DNA of 41,650 nt. Origin: Cohnella phaseoli (GTDB lineage: Bacteria; Bacillota; Bacilli; Paenibacillales; Paenibacillaceae). Below the pieces are notes generated by a model. The model did no database searches. It was not told the DNA's origin and saw only the letters and a program-made list of their open reading frames with translations. Positions within the stretch are counted from its first letter, which is position 1. Every line of letters begins with the position of its first letter. A program made the position numbers and the translations under genes. Of this stretch, positions 25,626 through 32,029 are shown in pieces. The DNA is taken from NCBI RefSeq assembly GCF_003386235.1, contig NZ_QRDZ01000010.1, positions 213,306-254,955 on the forward strand. The letters are read 5' to 3'.

Positions 25626-26657
25626 ATGACAGCAACTTTTCGTTATTCGGTAGGCCCTTGGAATATTCATACCGGCGCAGATACGTTCGGCCCGCCCGTT
25701 CGCGCCGAGGTTCCGTTTGCCCGCAAGCTGGAATTGATGAAAGAGATCGGGTTCGACGCGATCCAGCTGCATGACGATGACGCCGTGCCCGACTTGAACG
25801 AGTGCGACAGCCGCAGCCTGCGGACGAAAGCGAAGGAGCTTAAGCGTCAGTTGGACGACGCGGGGCTGGTGCCGGAGTTTGTCGCGCCGAGGTTATGGGA
25901 GGATGCGCGAACAAGGGACGGCGCGTATACGGCTAATCTTAAGCAGCTGCGCGATTATGCGGATGAGAGAAGCAAAAAGGCGATTGAAGTGGCCAACGAA
26001 TTGGGCACGAACAACATCGTATTGTGGCTTGCGCGGGAAGGCAACTTTGTTCCCGAAAACAAATCGACCACCCGATCTCTTCACTATTTGACCGAAGCGA
26101 TCAACCGGATGTTGGAGGCGGACAAACAAATCCGCATCATGATCGAGCCGAAGCCGAATGAACCCGTCGACAAGTCGTTCGTGCCGACCGTAGGCCACGC
26201 GCTTGCTTTAGGATACGCGACAGCAGATCCGAGCCGCGTCGGGGTGCTGATCGAATCGGCGCATTCCTTGCTGGCCGGACTCGATCCCGCGGACGACATG
26301 GCGTTTGCTCTCGCGCATCGGAAGCTGTGGGGCGTTCATCTGAACGATCAGAACGGCCTGAAGTTCGACCAGGATCGGCCTTTCGGTTCGGTGAACCTGC
26401 GGCAGGCGTTTAATCAAGTGCGCGTGTTGATGGAAAGCGGGTACGGCAGCGGCGGCGAATATGTCGGCCTCGACGTCAAGGCTTTGCGGACGCAATCCGA
26501 CGAGAAGGCGTGCAAGCATCTGGCGAACTCCCTGTTCGTCGCCGAACGGCTGGCGGACAAAGTGCGCTCGTTGAATGCAGCGGAAGTTGCGGCAAGGCAG
26601 GAAGACGGCGATTACGAGGAACTGGACCGCTATATTATCGATCATTTGCTGGGATAG
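25626..26657 (+). CDS. Xylose-isomerase-like TIM-barrel protein
   Basis: 343 residues. Opening FRYSVGPWNIHTGADTFGPPVR..PFARKLELMKEIGFDAIQLHDDD is that of xylose isomerases (H of LHDDD, F-G-x-x-xR). Then come WLAREGNFVPENKS (compare WGGREG), IRIMIEPKPNEP (metal ligand E), GVLIESAHSLLAGLDPADDMAFAL, LWGVHLNDQNGLKFDQD with the H-x-N-D-Q metal motif, and YVGLDVKALRTQ. All main metal ligands seem present, so it is probably an active aldose-ketose isomerase for the operon's sugar. The start ATG 25626 is 6 bp after the previous stop, with GGAATTGATGGAAC upstream. Last gene of the operon. Confidence 0.88.
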   Translation: MTATFRYSVGPWNIHTGADTFGPPVRAEVPFARKLELMKEIGFDAIQLHDDDAVPDLNECDSRSLRTKAKELKRQLDDAGLVPEFVAPRLWEDARTRDGAYTANLKQLRDYADERSKKAIEVANELGTNNIVLWLAREGNFVPENKSTTRSLHYLTEAINRMLEADKQIRIMIEPKPNEPVDKSFVPTVGHALALGYATADPSRVGVLIESAHSLLAGLDPADDMAFALAHRKLWGVHLNDQNGLKFDQDRPFGSVNLRQAFNQVRVLMESGYGSGGEYVGLDVKALRTQSDEKACKHLANSLFVAERLADKVRSLNAAEVAARQEDGDYEELDRYIIDHLLG

Positions 26658-26666
26658 CTCAACACG

Positions 26667-26790
26667 GAGGCTGTTCCATAAGCAGAGTTGCTTGAGATCA
26701 TCGATAGACAAAGAAAGGAGGTACATACCCCTTGAACCTTTATCATCGATTATCTTTCAGAGCAACTTGGTTGGCTTATGGTACAGCCTC
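26667..26790. mobile_element. 124-bp MITE-like element with long imperfect inverted repeats
   Basis: The ends GAGGCTGT (26667-26674) and ACAGCCTC (26783-26790) are exact inverted repeats. The similarity continues inwards: GTTCCATAAGC against GCTTATGGTAC, GTTGCT against AGCAAC, and ATCATCGAT against ATCGATGAT. The end GAGGCTGTTCCATAAG resembles ends of several IS families such as IS1182, but no transposase is present and no target duplication was found. The middle has AAAGGAGGTACATACCCC followed by a 23-codon TTG frame, possibly a remnant of a transposase start. It also likely folds as the operon's terminator (TTTTG follows). Confidence 0.6.
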
Positions 26791-26913
26791 TTTTGTTGCG
26801 TAAAATTAGTTTAAGTTGTTTATTACCTATATCCGTCCCTTCGCGATCGTTACAATAACAAATAGAAGGAAGTAGTTGGATTTAATTCATAAACGACGCG
26901 GGGACGATAACCG

Positions 26914-27771
26914 ATGTTAGATTTTTTTAGATTCGATACCGATGAAGAACGACGGGCGCTATTAGTCAGAGCAAGGAAGGTCGCGTTATCCGCCATCCAA
27001 CAGTATGACTTGGAGTGGGAGCGAATTCAATTTGTTCAGCTGTCCGATACGATTACATATAAAATCGAAACCAACACAGCCGGCCACTATTTGCTGCGCA
27101 TTCATTCGGGCAGATTGAGCAGAGAGGAAATTCGTTCGGAGCTCCTATGGCTGCAAGCGCTGAACGAATCGCATGATTTAATCGTACCGGAAGGGATTGC
27201 AAATGCTAAGGGCGCTTATGTAATGGAAATCGAAACGGAATCAGGACCGACTTGGGGAATTGAAAGTTTTAGACGTGATATGGCCAAGCTGGAGCGCTAT
27301 TATGAACGTTTCCTATCCGAAGAAGGATGGACGTTGTATCAAGCTGCGGCTGAGAAAGTGGTCTCCCGACTTACGACGATGCATCCCAACGAACACAACT
27401 ATGGGCTCATACATGCCGATTTACATTCCGGGAATATGGTTTTTAAGGAGGATCAACCTTATCCAATTGATTTCGGCAGGTGTGGTTACGGGTACTATCT
27501 CTACGATATGGCAGGGACCCTGTTGGAATTATGGCCTAAGCATCGGTGGATGCTTATTCAAGGTTACGAAAGCGTTAGAAAGTTAGAGCCGGAATATGTT
27601 CGGGATTTGGAATGTTTTTTCGTAATGTTCATGATCGAGAATTATGGCCATCATGCCTCGGACCCGAGAGAAACTGCAAGTTTAATGGAGGAACAGCAGT
27701 ACGCTCAAGCGTATATAAGAGAATTTCTGGCGGACAGATCTTTTCTATTTGAAGTGATCGAGCCTGTGTGA
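26914..27771 (+). CDS. APH-family phosphotransferase (aminoglycoside/choline/homoserine kinase-like), shortened
   Basis: 285 residues. The catalytic loop GLIHADLHSGNM (H167, D169, N174) and metal-binding DFG (D186) are intact, and the N-terminal lobe has YLLRIHSGRLSREEIRSELLWLQAL. It belongs to the usual phosphotransferase-enzyme family, cytosolic kinases for small hydroxyl or amino compounds. Compared with typical members (about 330-345 residues) the stretch between VMEIETESG and the C-lobe helix seems to miss some 50-60 residues (the hinge region usually reads like FRWLPGR). Whether activity remains is unclear. GGGGA lies 9 nt before ATG 26914. No gene neighbours share its strand closely; substrate unknown. 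Confidence 0.8.
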   Translation: MLDFFRFDTDEERRALLVRARKVALSAIQQYDLEWERIQFVQLSDTITYKIETNTAGHYLLRIHSGRLSREEIRSELLWLQALNESHDLIVPEGIANAKGAYVMEIETESGPTWGIESFRRDMAKLERYYERFLSEEGWTLYQAAAEKVVSRLTTMHPNEHNYGLIHADLHSGNMVFKEDQPYPIDFGRCGYGYYLYDMAGTLLELWPKHRWMLIQGYESVRKLEPEYVRDLECFFVMFMIENYGHHASDPRETASLMEEQQYAQAYIREFLADRSFLFEVIEPV

Positions 27772-27775
27772 GATA

Positions 27776-27831
27776 TTGACAATACAGCAGCTTCGCTTTA
27801 TTATTAAAACATGATGTTAGTGAGTACTAAC
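27776..27831 (+). promoter_or_regulatory. Promoter and operator of the TetR gene
   Basis: TTGACA (27776-27781), 17-bp spacer, TATTAT (27799-27804). Just downstream lies the palindrome GTTAGTGAGTACTAAC (27816-27831), placed to block RNA polymerase after start. A near copy stands at 28467. This also argues that the in-frame ATG at 27811 is not the translation start, since it is at the transcription start. Confidence 0.8.
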
Positions 27832-27864
27832 TATAATGAGTGGAATCGAGCTGGGAAGATAATT

Positions 27865-28452
27865 ATGGAGAACACGACGATCTTGGACAACAAAGCCAAG
27901 CTGATGCGCGCGGCAATAGACCTCATGGCTGAGAAGGGCTACAAGGGCGTATCCACGAAGGAAATTGCAGCGGCGGCAGGCGTCAGCGAGATGACGCTGT
28001 TCCGTAATTTCGGCAGCAAGATCAACCTGCTGGACAAAGCGGTGGACCATTATCATTATTCGATTGAAATGACCCAAATTTTCGACGAGCAAGTGATAGG
28101 GGACTTGAGAGCCGACTTGCTCATGATTAGCCGGATGTATCATGAAATGATGGAGCGTAATCGCAAGTTGTTCCTCATTGTCTTGAGCGATCAAGAATTG
28201 GCTGAAATTCGCGAAAAGGCACAAAAGCATCCTCGGAAGCTATTGGAGCTATTGACGAATTATTTTATAGACATGCAGAAAAAGAGCAAAATGGTTGCAA
28301 CCGATGCGGAGATGCAGGCGATCACTTTCATGTGGATGAATTACGGGGCTTTTATTTCGCAATTGTTCGTCAAGTCTGAGCTTACGGCAAAATCTAAACA
28401 AGATTTTATGAGCTCAAGTGTCGAGTTGTTTGTTAGGGCTTTAAGCCCTTAA
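27865..28452 (+). CDS. TetR/AcrR-family regulator
   Basis: 195 residues from ATG 27865 (GGGAAG at 6-nt spacing). Residues about 8-55 form the family helix-turn-helix: LMRAAIDLMAEKGYKGVSTKEIAAAAGVSEMTLFRNFGSKINLL. The rest is helical with a ligand-binding C-terminal domain of unknown specificity. It probably represses its own gene and the SRPBCC-VOC pair downstream, since both are preceded by the same 16-bp operator-like sequence. Gap to the next start: 52 bp. Confidence 0.92.
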   Translation: MENTTILDNKAKLMRAAIDLMAEKGYKGVSTKEIAAAAGVSEMTLFRNFGSKINLLDKAVDHYHYSIEMTQIFDEQVIGDLRADLLMISRMYHEMMERNRKLFLIVLSDQELAEIREKAQKHPRKLLELLTNYFIDMQKKSKMVATDAEMQAITFMWMNYGAFISQLFVKSELTAKSKQDFMSSSVELFVRALSP

Positions 28453-28466
28453 TTTTTTGAATAAAA

Positions 28467-28482
28467 GATAGTGAGTGCTAAC
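28467..28482. promoter_or_regulatory. Second TetR operator copy
   Basis: GATAGTGAGTGCTAAC matches GTTAGTGAGTACTAAC at 27816 in 14 of 16 positions. It stands 22 bp before ATG 28505, with AAAGGAGG between. A TTGAAT at 28458 may be part of a promoter for the pair of genes that follow. Confidence 0.7.
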
Positions 28483-28504
28483 AAACATTAAAGGAGGATT
28501 AGGA

Positions 28505-28972
28505 ATGAAACATTCAAATAGAGAATCGCACAAGCTTGTGGGTCAAACGGCAGCTGCAGGGTTCCAAATCGGGGTTAGGAGGACGTTTCCCCTCTCGCCT
28601 GAAAAGGTGTGGTCGTTTCTAACTTCGCCCGAAGGGACACAATTATGGCTTGGAACCGTACCTTCTCTTGCATTTAACGAGGGAGAGATTTTTGCATCCG
28701 AAGAAGGGATTTCGGGTGAGCTTAGGGTCGTAAAGCCTCTAAAGCAGCTCCGCTTAAAGTGGGGCAAGGAAAATTGGATGAAGCCGTCCACGCTGCAAAT
28801 CCGGCTGCTATCCAGCCATCCTGATCGAACAACGATCAGCTTCCATCAAGAGAATCTGGATCATCCGAATACGCGGGAACAAATGAAGCTGCATTGGGAA
28901 AGCGTTCTGAGTGCCATCTGGCAGAATACAAGCACGGTAAATGATGAAGAGGAGATGGGGAAGGATGAATAA
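28505..28972 (+). CDS. SRPBCC/AHSA1-domain protein
   Basis: 155 residues from ATG 28505 (AAAGGAGG upstream). The domain starts with VRRTFPLSPEKVWSFLTSPEGTQLWLG and continues with GEISGELRVVKPLKQLRLKWG-like strands, and ends HPNTREQMKLHWESVLSAIW. This START-like fold binds hydrophobic small molecules or co-chaperones; here a stress or detoxification role under the TetR regulator is likely but not proven. It overlaps the next gene by 8 bp (ATGAATAA). Confidence 0.88.
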   Translation: MKHSNRESHKLVGQTAAAGFQIGVRRTFPLSPEKVWSFLTSPEGTQLWLGTVPSLAFNEGEIFASEEGISGELRVVKPLKQLRLKWGKENWMKPSTLQIRLLSSHPDRTTISFHQENLDHPNTREQMKLHWESVLSAIWQNTSTVNDEEEMGKDE

Positions 28973-29345
28973 GTTTAGTCATATCGATCTTAGAGTGAAC
29001 GATTTGGAGAGTGTCATGCCTTTTTATGAGAAGCTGCTTCCTGAGTTGGGGTTTACGAGAACGTATCACAGCTTGAATTGGAAGGTGTTTGCGGCCGAAG
29101 GGGAATTGCCTAGCGCAGCTTATTTTGCGATTACAGAGGACCGGGAACATAAGCCTAATTCCAATCTGATTGGTTTCTGGGCGAACGACCGGGATGAAGT
29201 CGATCATATTGCGAAGCTGGTCCAGGAAAATGGCGGTACGATTAACGACGGCCCCCGGTTGTTCCCGATTAGCCCCACGTATTACGCCGTCTATTTTGAA
29301 GATCCTTGCGGAAATAAATATGAACTGGTGCATCGGTTGAATTAA
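28965..29345 (+). CDS. VOC-family (glyoxalase/bleomycin-resistance fold) protein
   Basis: 126 residues from ATG 28965 (GAGGAG 10 nt upstream); the overlap with the preceding stop suggests translational coupling. The sequence has the family pattern: FSHIDLRVNDLESVMPFYEKLLPELGF at the start (H as first metal ligand), FWANDRDEVDHIAKLVQENGGTINDGP in the middle, and AVYFEDPCGNKYELVH at the end (E as last ligand). Members isomerise, oxidise or bind small thiol or aromatic compounds. It is grouped with the SRPBCC protein under the TetR operator. Terminator at 29370. Confidence 0.9.
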   Translation: MNKFSHIDLRVNDLESVMPFYEKLLPELGFTRTYHSLNWKVFAAEGELPSAAYFAITEDREHKPNSNLIGFWANDRDEVDHIAKLVQENGGTINDGPRLFPISPTYYAVYFEDPCGNKYELVHRLN

Positions 29346-29369
29346 ATCTCAATACGTACGGAAGCGGCG

Positions 29370-29395
29370 AAGAGGGGCGGTGGTCCCCTCTTTTG
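29370..29395 (+). terminator. Terminator of the TetR-SRPBCC-VOC unit
   Basis: AAGAGGGG (29370-29377) pairs with CCCCTCTT (29385-29392) around CGGTGGT, followed by TT. Short but GC-rich. Confidence 0.7.
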
Positions 29396-29436
29396 TGCTA
29401 TTATAGGGAAACGCAGAACGGTTGGAGGGACTGCAT

Positions 29437-30435
29437 TTGCTTGAACTAATCAATCTAAATAAAACGATTGGAAACCAAAACCTCCTATCGAAGGTGAATC
29501 TGAATGTTGCTCCGGGACAGTCCGTTGCAATCTATTCCGCTTATGAAACGGCCGAAATGCTTATGGGCCTTCTGCAAGGCCTGAACAATGCTTCCGGCGG
29601 AGAAATTCGATTCGATGGTCAAGCCGCCGATAAGGGGATCATGGAGCGATTTGTTTTCGCGCTAAATGAAGAGAAAATAAATCAACGCTTGAAGGTAAGC
29701 GAATATTTAAAGTTTTGGAGCCGTTTGTCCGGTTCGAAAATAGGGATTGAACAAGTCGCTTCGTTGGTCGGATTGACGGGCAGAGCCGATTCGCTAATTG
29801 CCAAACTAAGCGCTTCCGAGCAAATTAGCTTACAGTGGGCGAGATGTATTCTTCAAGATCGGGCGCTTGCCGTTTTTATTGATCAATCGAAGCAGATCAT
29901 GGATCACGAATCGTTAGCCGTCTTGCAGGCGGCGATCGCTTTTTTGAAGCAGGAAAATAAAGCCGTTCTCGTAATGGTTGCCTCCGCCGAGCAGGCGGCC
30001 GATCTTGGCGACCAGACATATCGGTTGTTAAAAGGGGAGCTTCTAACGTTGCAGCAGGATGCGGACAAGGCAAGTTTCGACTCCCCCCGGCGAATGATCG
30101 AAATCAGTAAAGTCCCCGTCAAGCTCGACGACAAGATTATGCTGCTTAATCCGTTTGAGATCAATTACATTGAAGGGCGCGACGGCAGCACTGTTGTTTA
30201 CGTAGACGGTCTATCCTACAGTTGCGCCATGACATTAAATCAACTGGAAACCCGACTGACCCCATTTGGCTTTTTCCGCAGTCATCGCTCCTACCTCGTC
30301 AACTTGCAGCAGGTTCGCGAGATCGAAGCTTGGACAAAGGATAGTTATATTCTTAAGCTGGATTGCGTACAAGGGATAACTGTCCCTCTATCCAAGTCCA
30401 AATATCTGGAATTGAAGGAGCAACTGGATATTTGA
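29437..30435 (+). CDS. Degenerate ABC-ATPase domain fused to a LytTR DNA-binding domain
   Basis: 332 residues. TTG 29437 is chosen because GGAGGG stands 7 nt before it; TTG 29422 lies before that site. Residues about 1-200 follow an ABC ATPase (LELINLNKTIGNQNLLSKVNLNVAPGQSVAI), but the Walker A reads YSAYETAEML instead of GxxGxGKS/T, the signature LSGGQ reads LSASEQ, and Walker B ends FIDQS rather than DEP. ATP hydrolysis is therefore unlikely. Residues about 222-331 form a LytTR domain (INYIEGRDGSTVVYVDG, FFRSHRSYLVNLQQVREIEAW, ITVPLSKSKYLELKEQL). It probably senses or partners the membrane protein next to it and controls local genes. The fusion is unusual. Confidence 0.85.
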   Translation: MLELINLNKTIGNQNLLSKVNLNVAPGQSVAIYSAYETAEMLMGLLQGLNNASGGEIRFDGQAADKGIMERFVFALNEEKINQRLKVSEYLKFWSRLSGSKIGIEQVASLVGLTGRADSLIAKLSASEQISLQWARCILQDRALAVFIDQSKQIMDHESLAVLQAAIAFLKQENKAVLVMVASAEQAADLGDQTYRLLKGELLTLQQDADKASFDSPRRMIEISKVPVKLDDKIMLLNPFEINYIEGRDGSTVVYVDGLSYSCAMTLNQLETRLTPFGFFRSHRSYLVNLQQVREIEAWTKDSYILKLDCVQGITVPLSKSKYLELKEQLDI

Positions 30436-30559
30436 TCCCCGCCTCTCACCGCCTGCTGCCGCTTTTCGCCCTCGATTTAACGCTTTTCACGGCATTTTTA
30501 CGGTTATTGGACATTGAGCGCTGTAAACTGATAGCAAGTCGGCAGGGAGGAGGTTGTAA

Positions 30560-31276
30560 TTGAAGCAAAAGAGCGCCGTATGGCGTGCGCTGCTGTATCG
30601 GGAAACGAGAATCGTGATGCGCAGCCCGCAAGTGTTAATGTTTATCCTGCTGCCGATTTTATACGCTGTCATCTACAACATGATCGGCCAGCAAATGTTT
30701 ACCGCAGTACAAGTGTGTATAAGCATGGCTCTTTCGATTTGCGGCGTCTTTGTTGAGGCGTTGCTGATTGTTGCGGAGAAAGAAACGAATGAATGGCGAA
30801 CACTTAATCGCGCAGGAGTCTCTTTGTTGACACTGCTCGGATGCAAAACCGTTGTAACAGTGACAATCTCCTTACTTACCGTATTGACTTGCAGTTTGAT
30901 TACCGGGTATAACTTCTTGCAGGTTGTGCAGCTGCTGATTGTTCTATTGCCTGTTTTAGGAGCCTTTATATCGGTGGGCGTCATTGTCGGATTGACTTAC
31001 AATTCGATGGAGGAAATTGTATTAACGAAATTGCTGCCCACATTATTAATTATGGTCCTTGTTATTTTGCCGGTACTCATTCCGTTACAGAACAACATCT
31101 GGCTCCTTGCCTGGTATAAACACTATCCAACAGGCATTCTGTCGGCAGCAATGAACGTTGTTGCAGAGAAAGGGAGCTTTGGAATACTGGCGGCGCTGGC
31201 CTTGAAAGCTTGCTTATGGATGGTTGTCGTCGGGGGTGCCGGTTACGGATTAGTCTGGAGAAAACAAGGGCGGTAA
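30560..31276 (+). CDS. ABC-2-type membrane protein
   Basis: 238 residues from TTG 30560 (GGGAGGAGG at 7-9 nt). Six hydrophobic segments: about residues 20-40, 47-70, 90-115, 120-140, 155-175 and 205-230. The N-terminus WRALLYRETRIVMRSPQVLMFILLPILYAVIYN is typical for ABC-2 permease subunits (RE.....RSP). It follows the NBD-LytTR fusion in the same direction and may pair with it, although that NBD lacks intact catalytic motifs. The substrate is unknown. Confidence 0.75.
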   Translation: MKQKSAVWRALLYRETRIVMRSPQVLMFILLPILYAVIYNMIGQQMFTAVQVCISMALSICGVFVEALLIVAEKETNEWRTLNRAGVSLLTLLGCKTVVTVTISLLTVLTCSLITGYNFLQVVQLLIVLLPVLGAFISVGVIVGLTYNSMEEIVLTKLLPTLLIMVLVILPVLIPLQNNIWLLAWYKHYPTGILSAAMNVVAEKGSFGILAALALKACLWMVVVGGAGYGLVWRKQGR

Positions 31277-31310
31277 GTCACATCATGCTGGCAGCGTCCG
31301 GAGGTTAAAG

Positions 31311-31796
31311 ATGGATATCGGGAGTATATTGGAGAATGTAAAAGAAGCCAATATTTTTATTCAATTGGGAACCGTGTTTTTGGTCTCGCTTGTTCCTTTT
31401 CTGGAAGGATATGTTGCGGCTTCAGTCGGAATTGTGATAGGATTCCCCGCTATTCCGACGATTATCGCCGCATGCTTCGGAAATTGGGTTTCCGTCATGG
31501 CGATTATTGTATTGTATGAGAAGCTGAGCCGCCGTCGAAAAGCCAAACAGAACGACGGCCATTCAGGCAAGCGAATGGAACGCGCCCGCAATTTATTCAA
31601 TAAATACGGCGTGCCCGGCGTCGCGTTGATCGGGCCTTTAATTTTCGGTCATCATATTGGGGCGTTCATCTCGCTCGTGTCGGGGTCATCCAAGCGTTAT
31701 GTCACTTTGTGGATGACGATTGGGATTCTGGTATGGACGATCGCTGCGGGAGCGTTGGCTGCTGTAGGCATTGATTTTGTAAGCAGCTTGCGGTAA
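31311..31796 (+). CDS. Small multidrug export protein family (Sm_multidrug_ex)
   Basis: 161 residues. Membrane segments at about 18-40, 45-68, 95-125 and 130-155 are arranged as in this family, with VPFLEGYVAASVGIVIGFPAIPTIIAACFGNWVSV and RARNLFNKYGVPGVALIGPLIFGHHIGAFISLVSGSSKRYVTLW as hallmarks. The family name implies drug export, but transport has hardly been shown. Start ATG 31311 has GGAGG 8 nt before it. It is 34 bp after the ABC-2-like gene and may be cotranscribed. Confidence 0.88.
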   Translation: MDIGSILENVKEANIFIQLGTVFLVSLVPFLEGYVAASVGIVIGFPAIPTIIAACFGNWVSVMAIIVLYEKLSRRRKAKQNDGHSGKRMERARNLFNKYGVPGVALIGPLIFGHHIGAFISLVSGSSKRYVTLWMTIGILVWTIAAGALAAVGIDFVSSLR

Positions 31797-31842
31797 ACGG
31801 GGTCTGCTGATGGCGGAACTTCAGTAGAAGATGACAAGTAAT

Positions 31843-31877
31843 AGCTCCTTTGCCTTGTGCAGGGAGTTCTTTTTTAT
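31843..31877 (+). terminator. Terminator after the export-protein gene
   Basis: AGCTCC..TGC and GCA.GGAGTT form an imperfect stem around CTTGT followed by CTTTTTTATG. Weaker than the others in the window but well placed. Confidence 0.6.
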
Positions 31878-31929
31878 GAACAGATGAACAACATTCTTTC
31901 TTATTGCCAGATTAGGCAATCGCTGCAGC

Positions 31930-31962
31930 AGTTCTTTCATAGTTCTTTCATAGTTCTTTCAT
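31930..31962. repeat. Three exact tandem copies of AGTTCTTTCAT
   Basis: The 11-bp unit occurs at 31930, 31941 and 31952. It lies 70-100 bp before the propeller-SLH gene, upstream of a TATGCT (31973-31978), so it could be repeated helically phased sites in the promoter of that gene. 11 bp is close to one DNA turn. Slippage could change the copy number. Confidence 0.8.
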
Positions 31963-32029
31963 AGCTGTCTGCTATGCTGGTTTGTATCCAAAACTAGGCA
32001 AATCCTTGGTTGATTAAGAAAGGGAGAAC

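Noticed and set aside
24738..25772. 344-codon minus-strand frame
   Set aside because: Antisense to the DegT aminotransferase, which has all catalytic motifs; no independent support.
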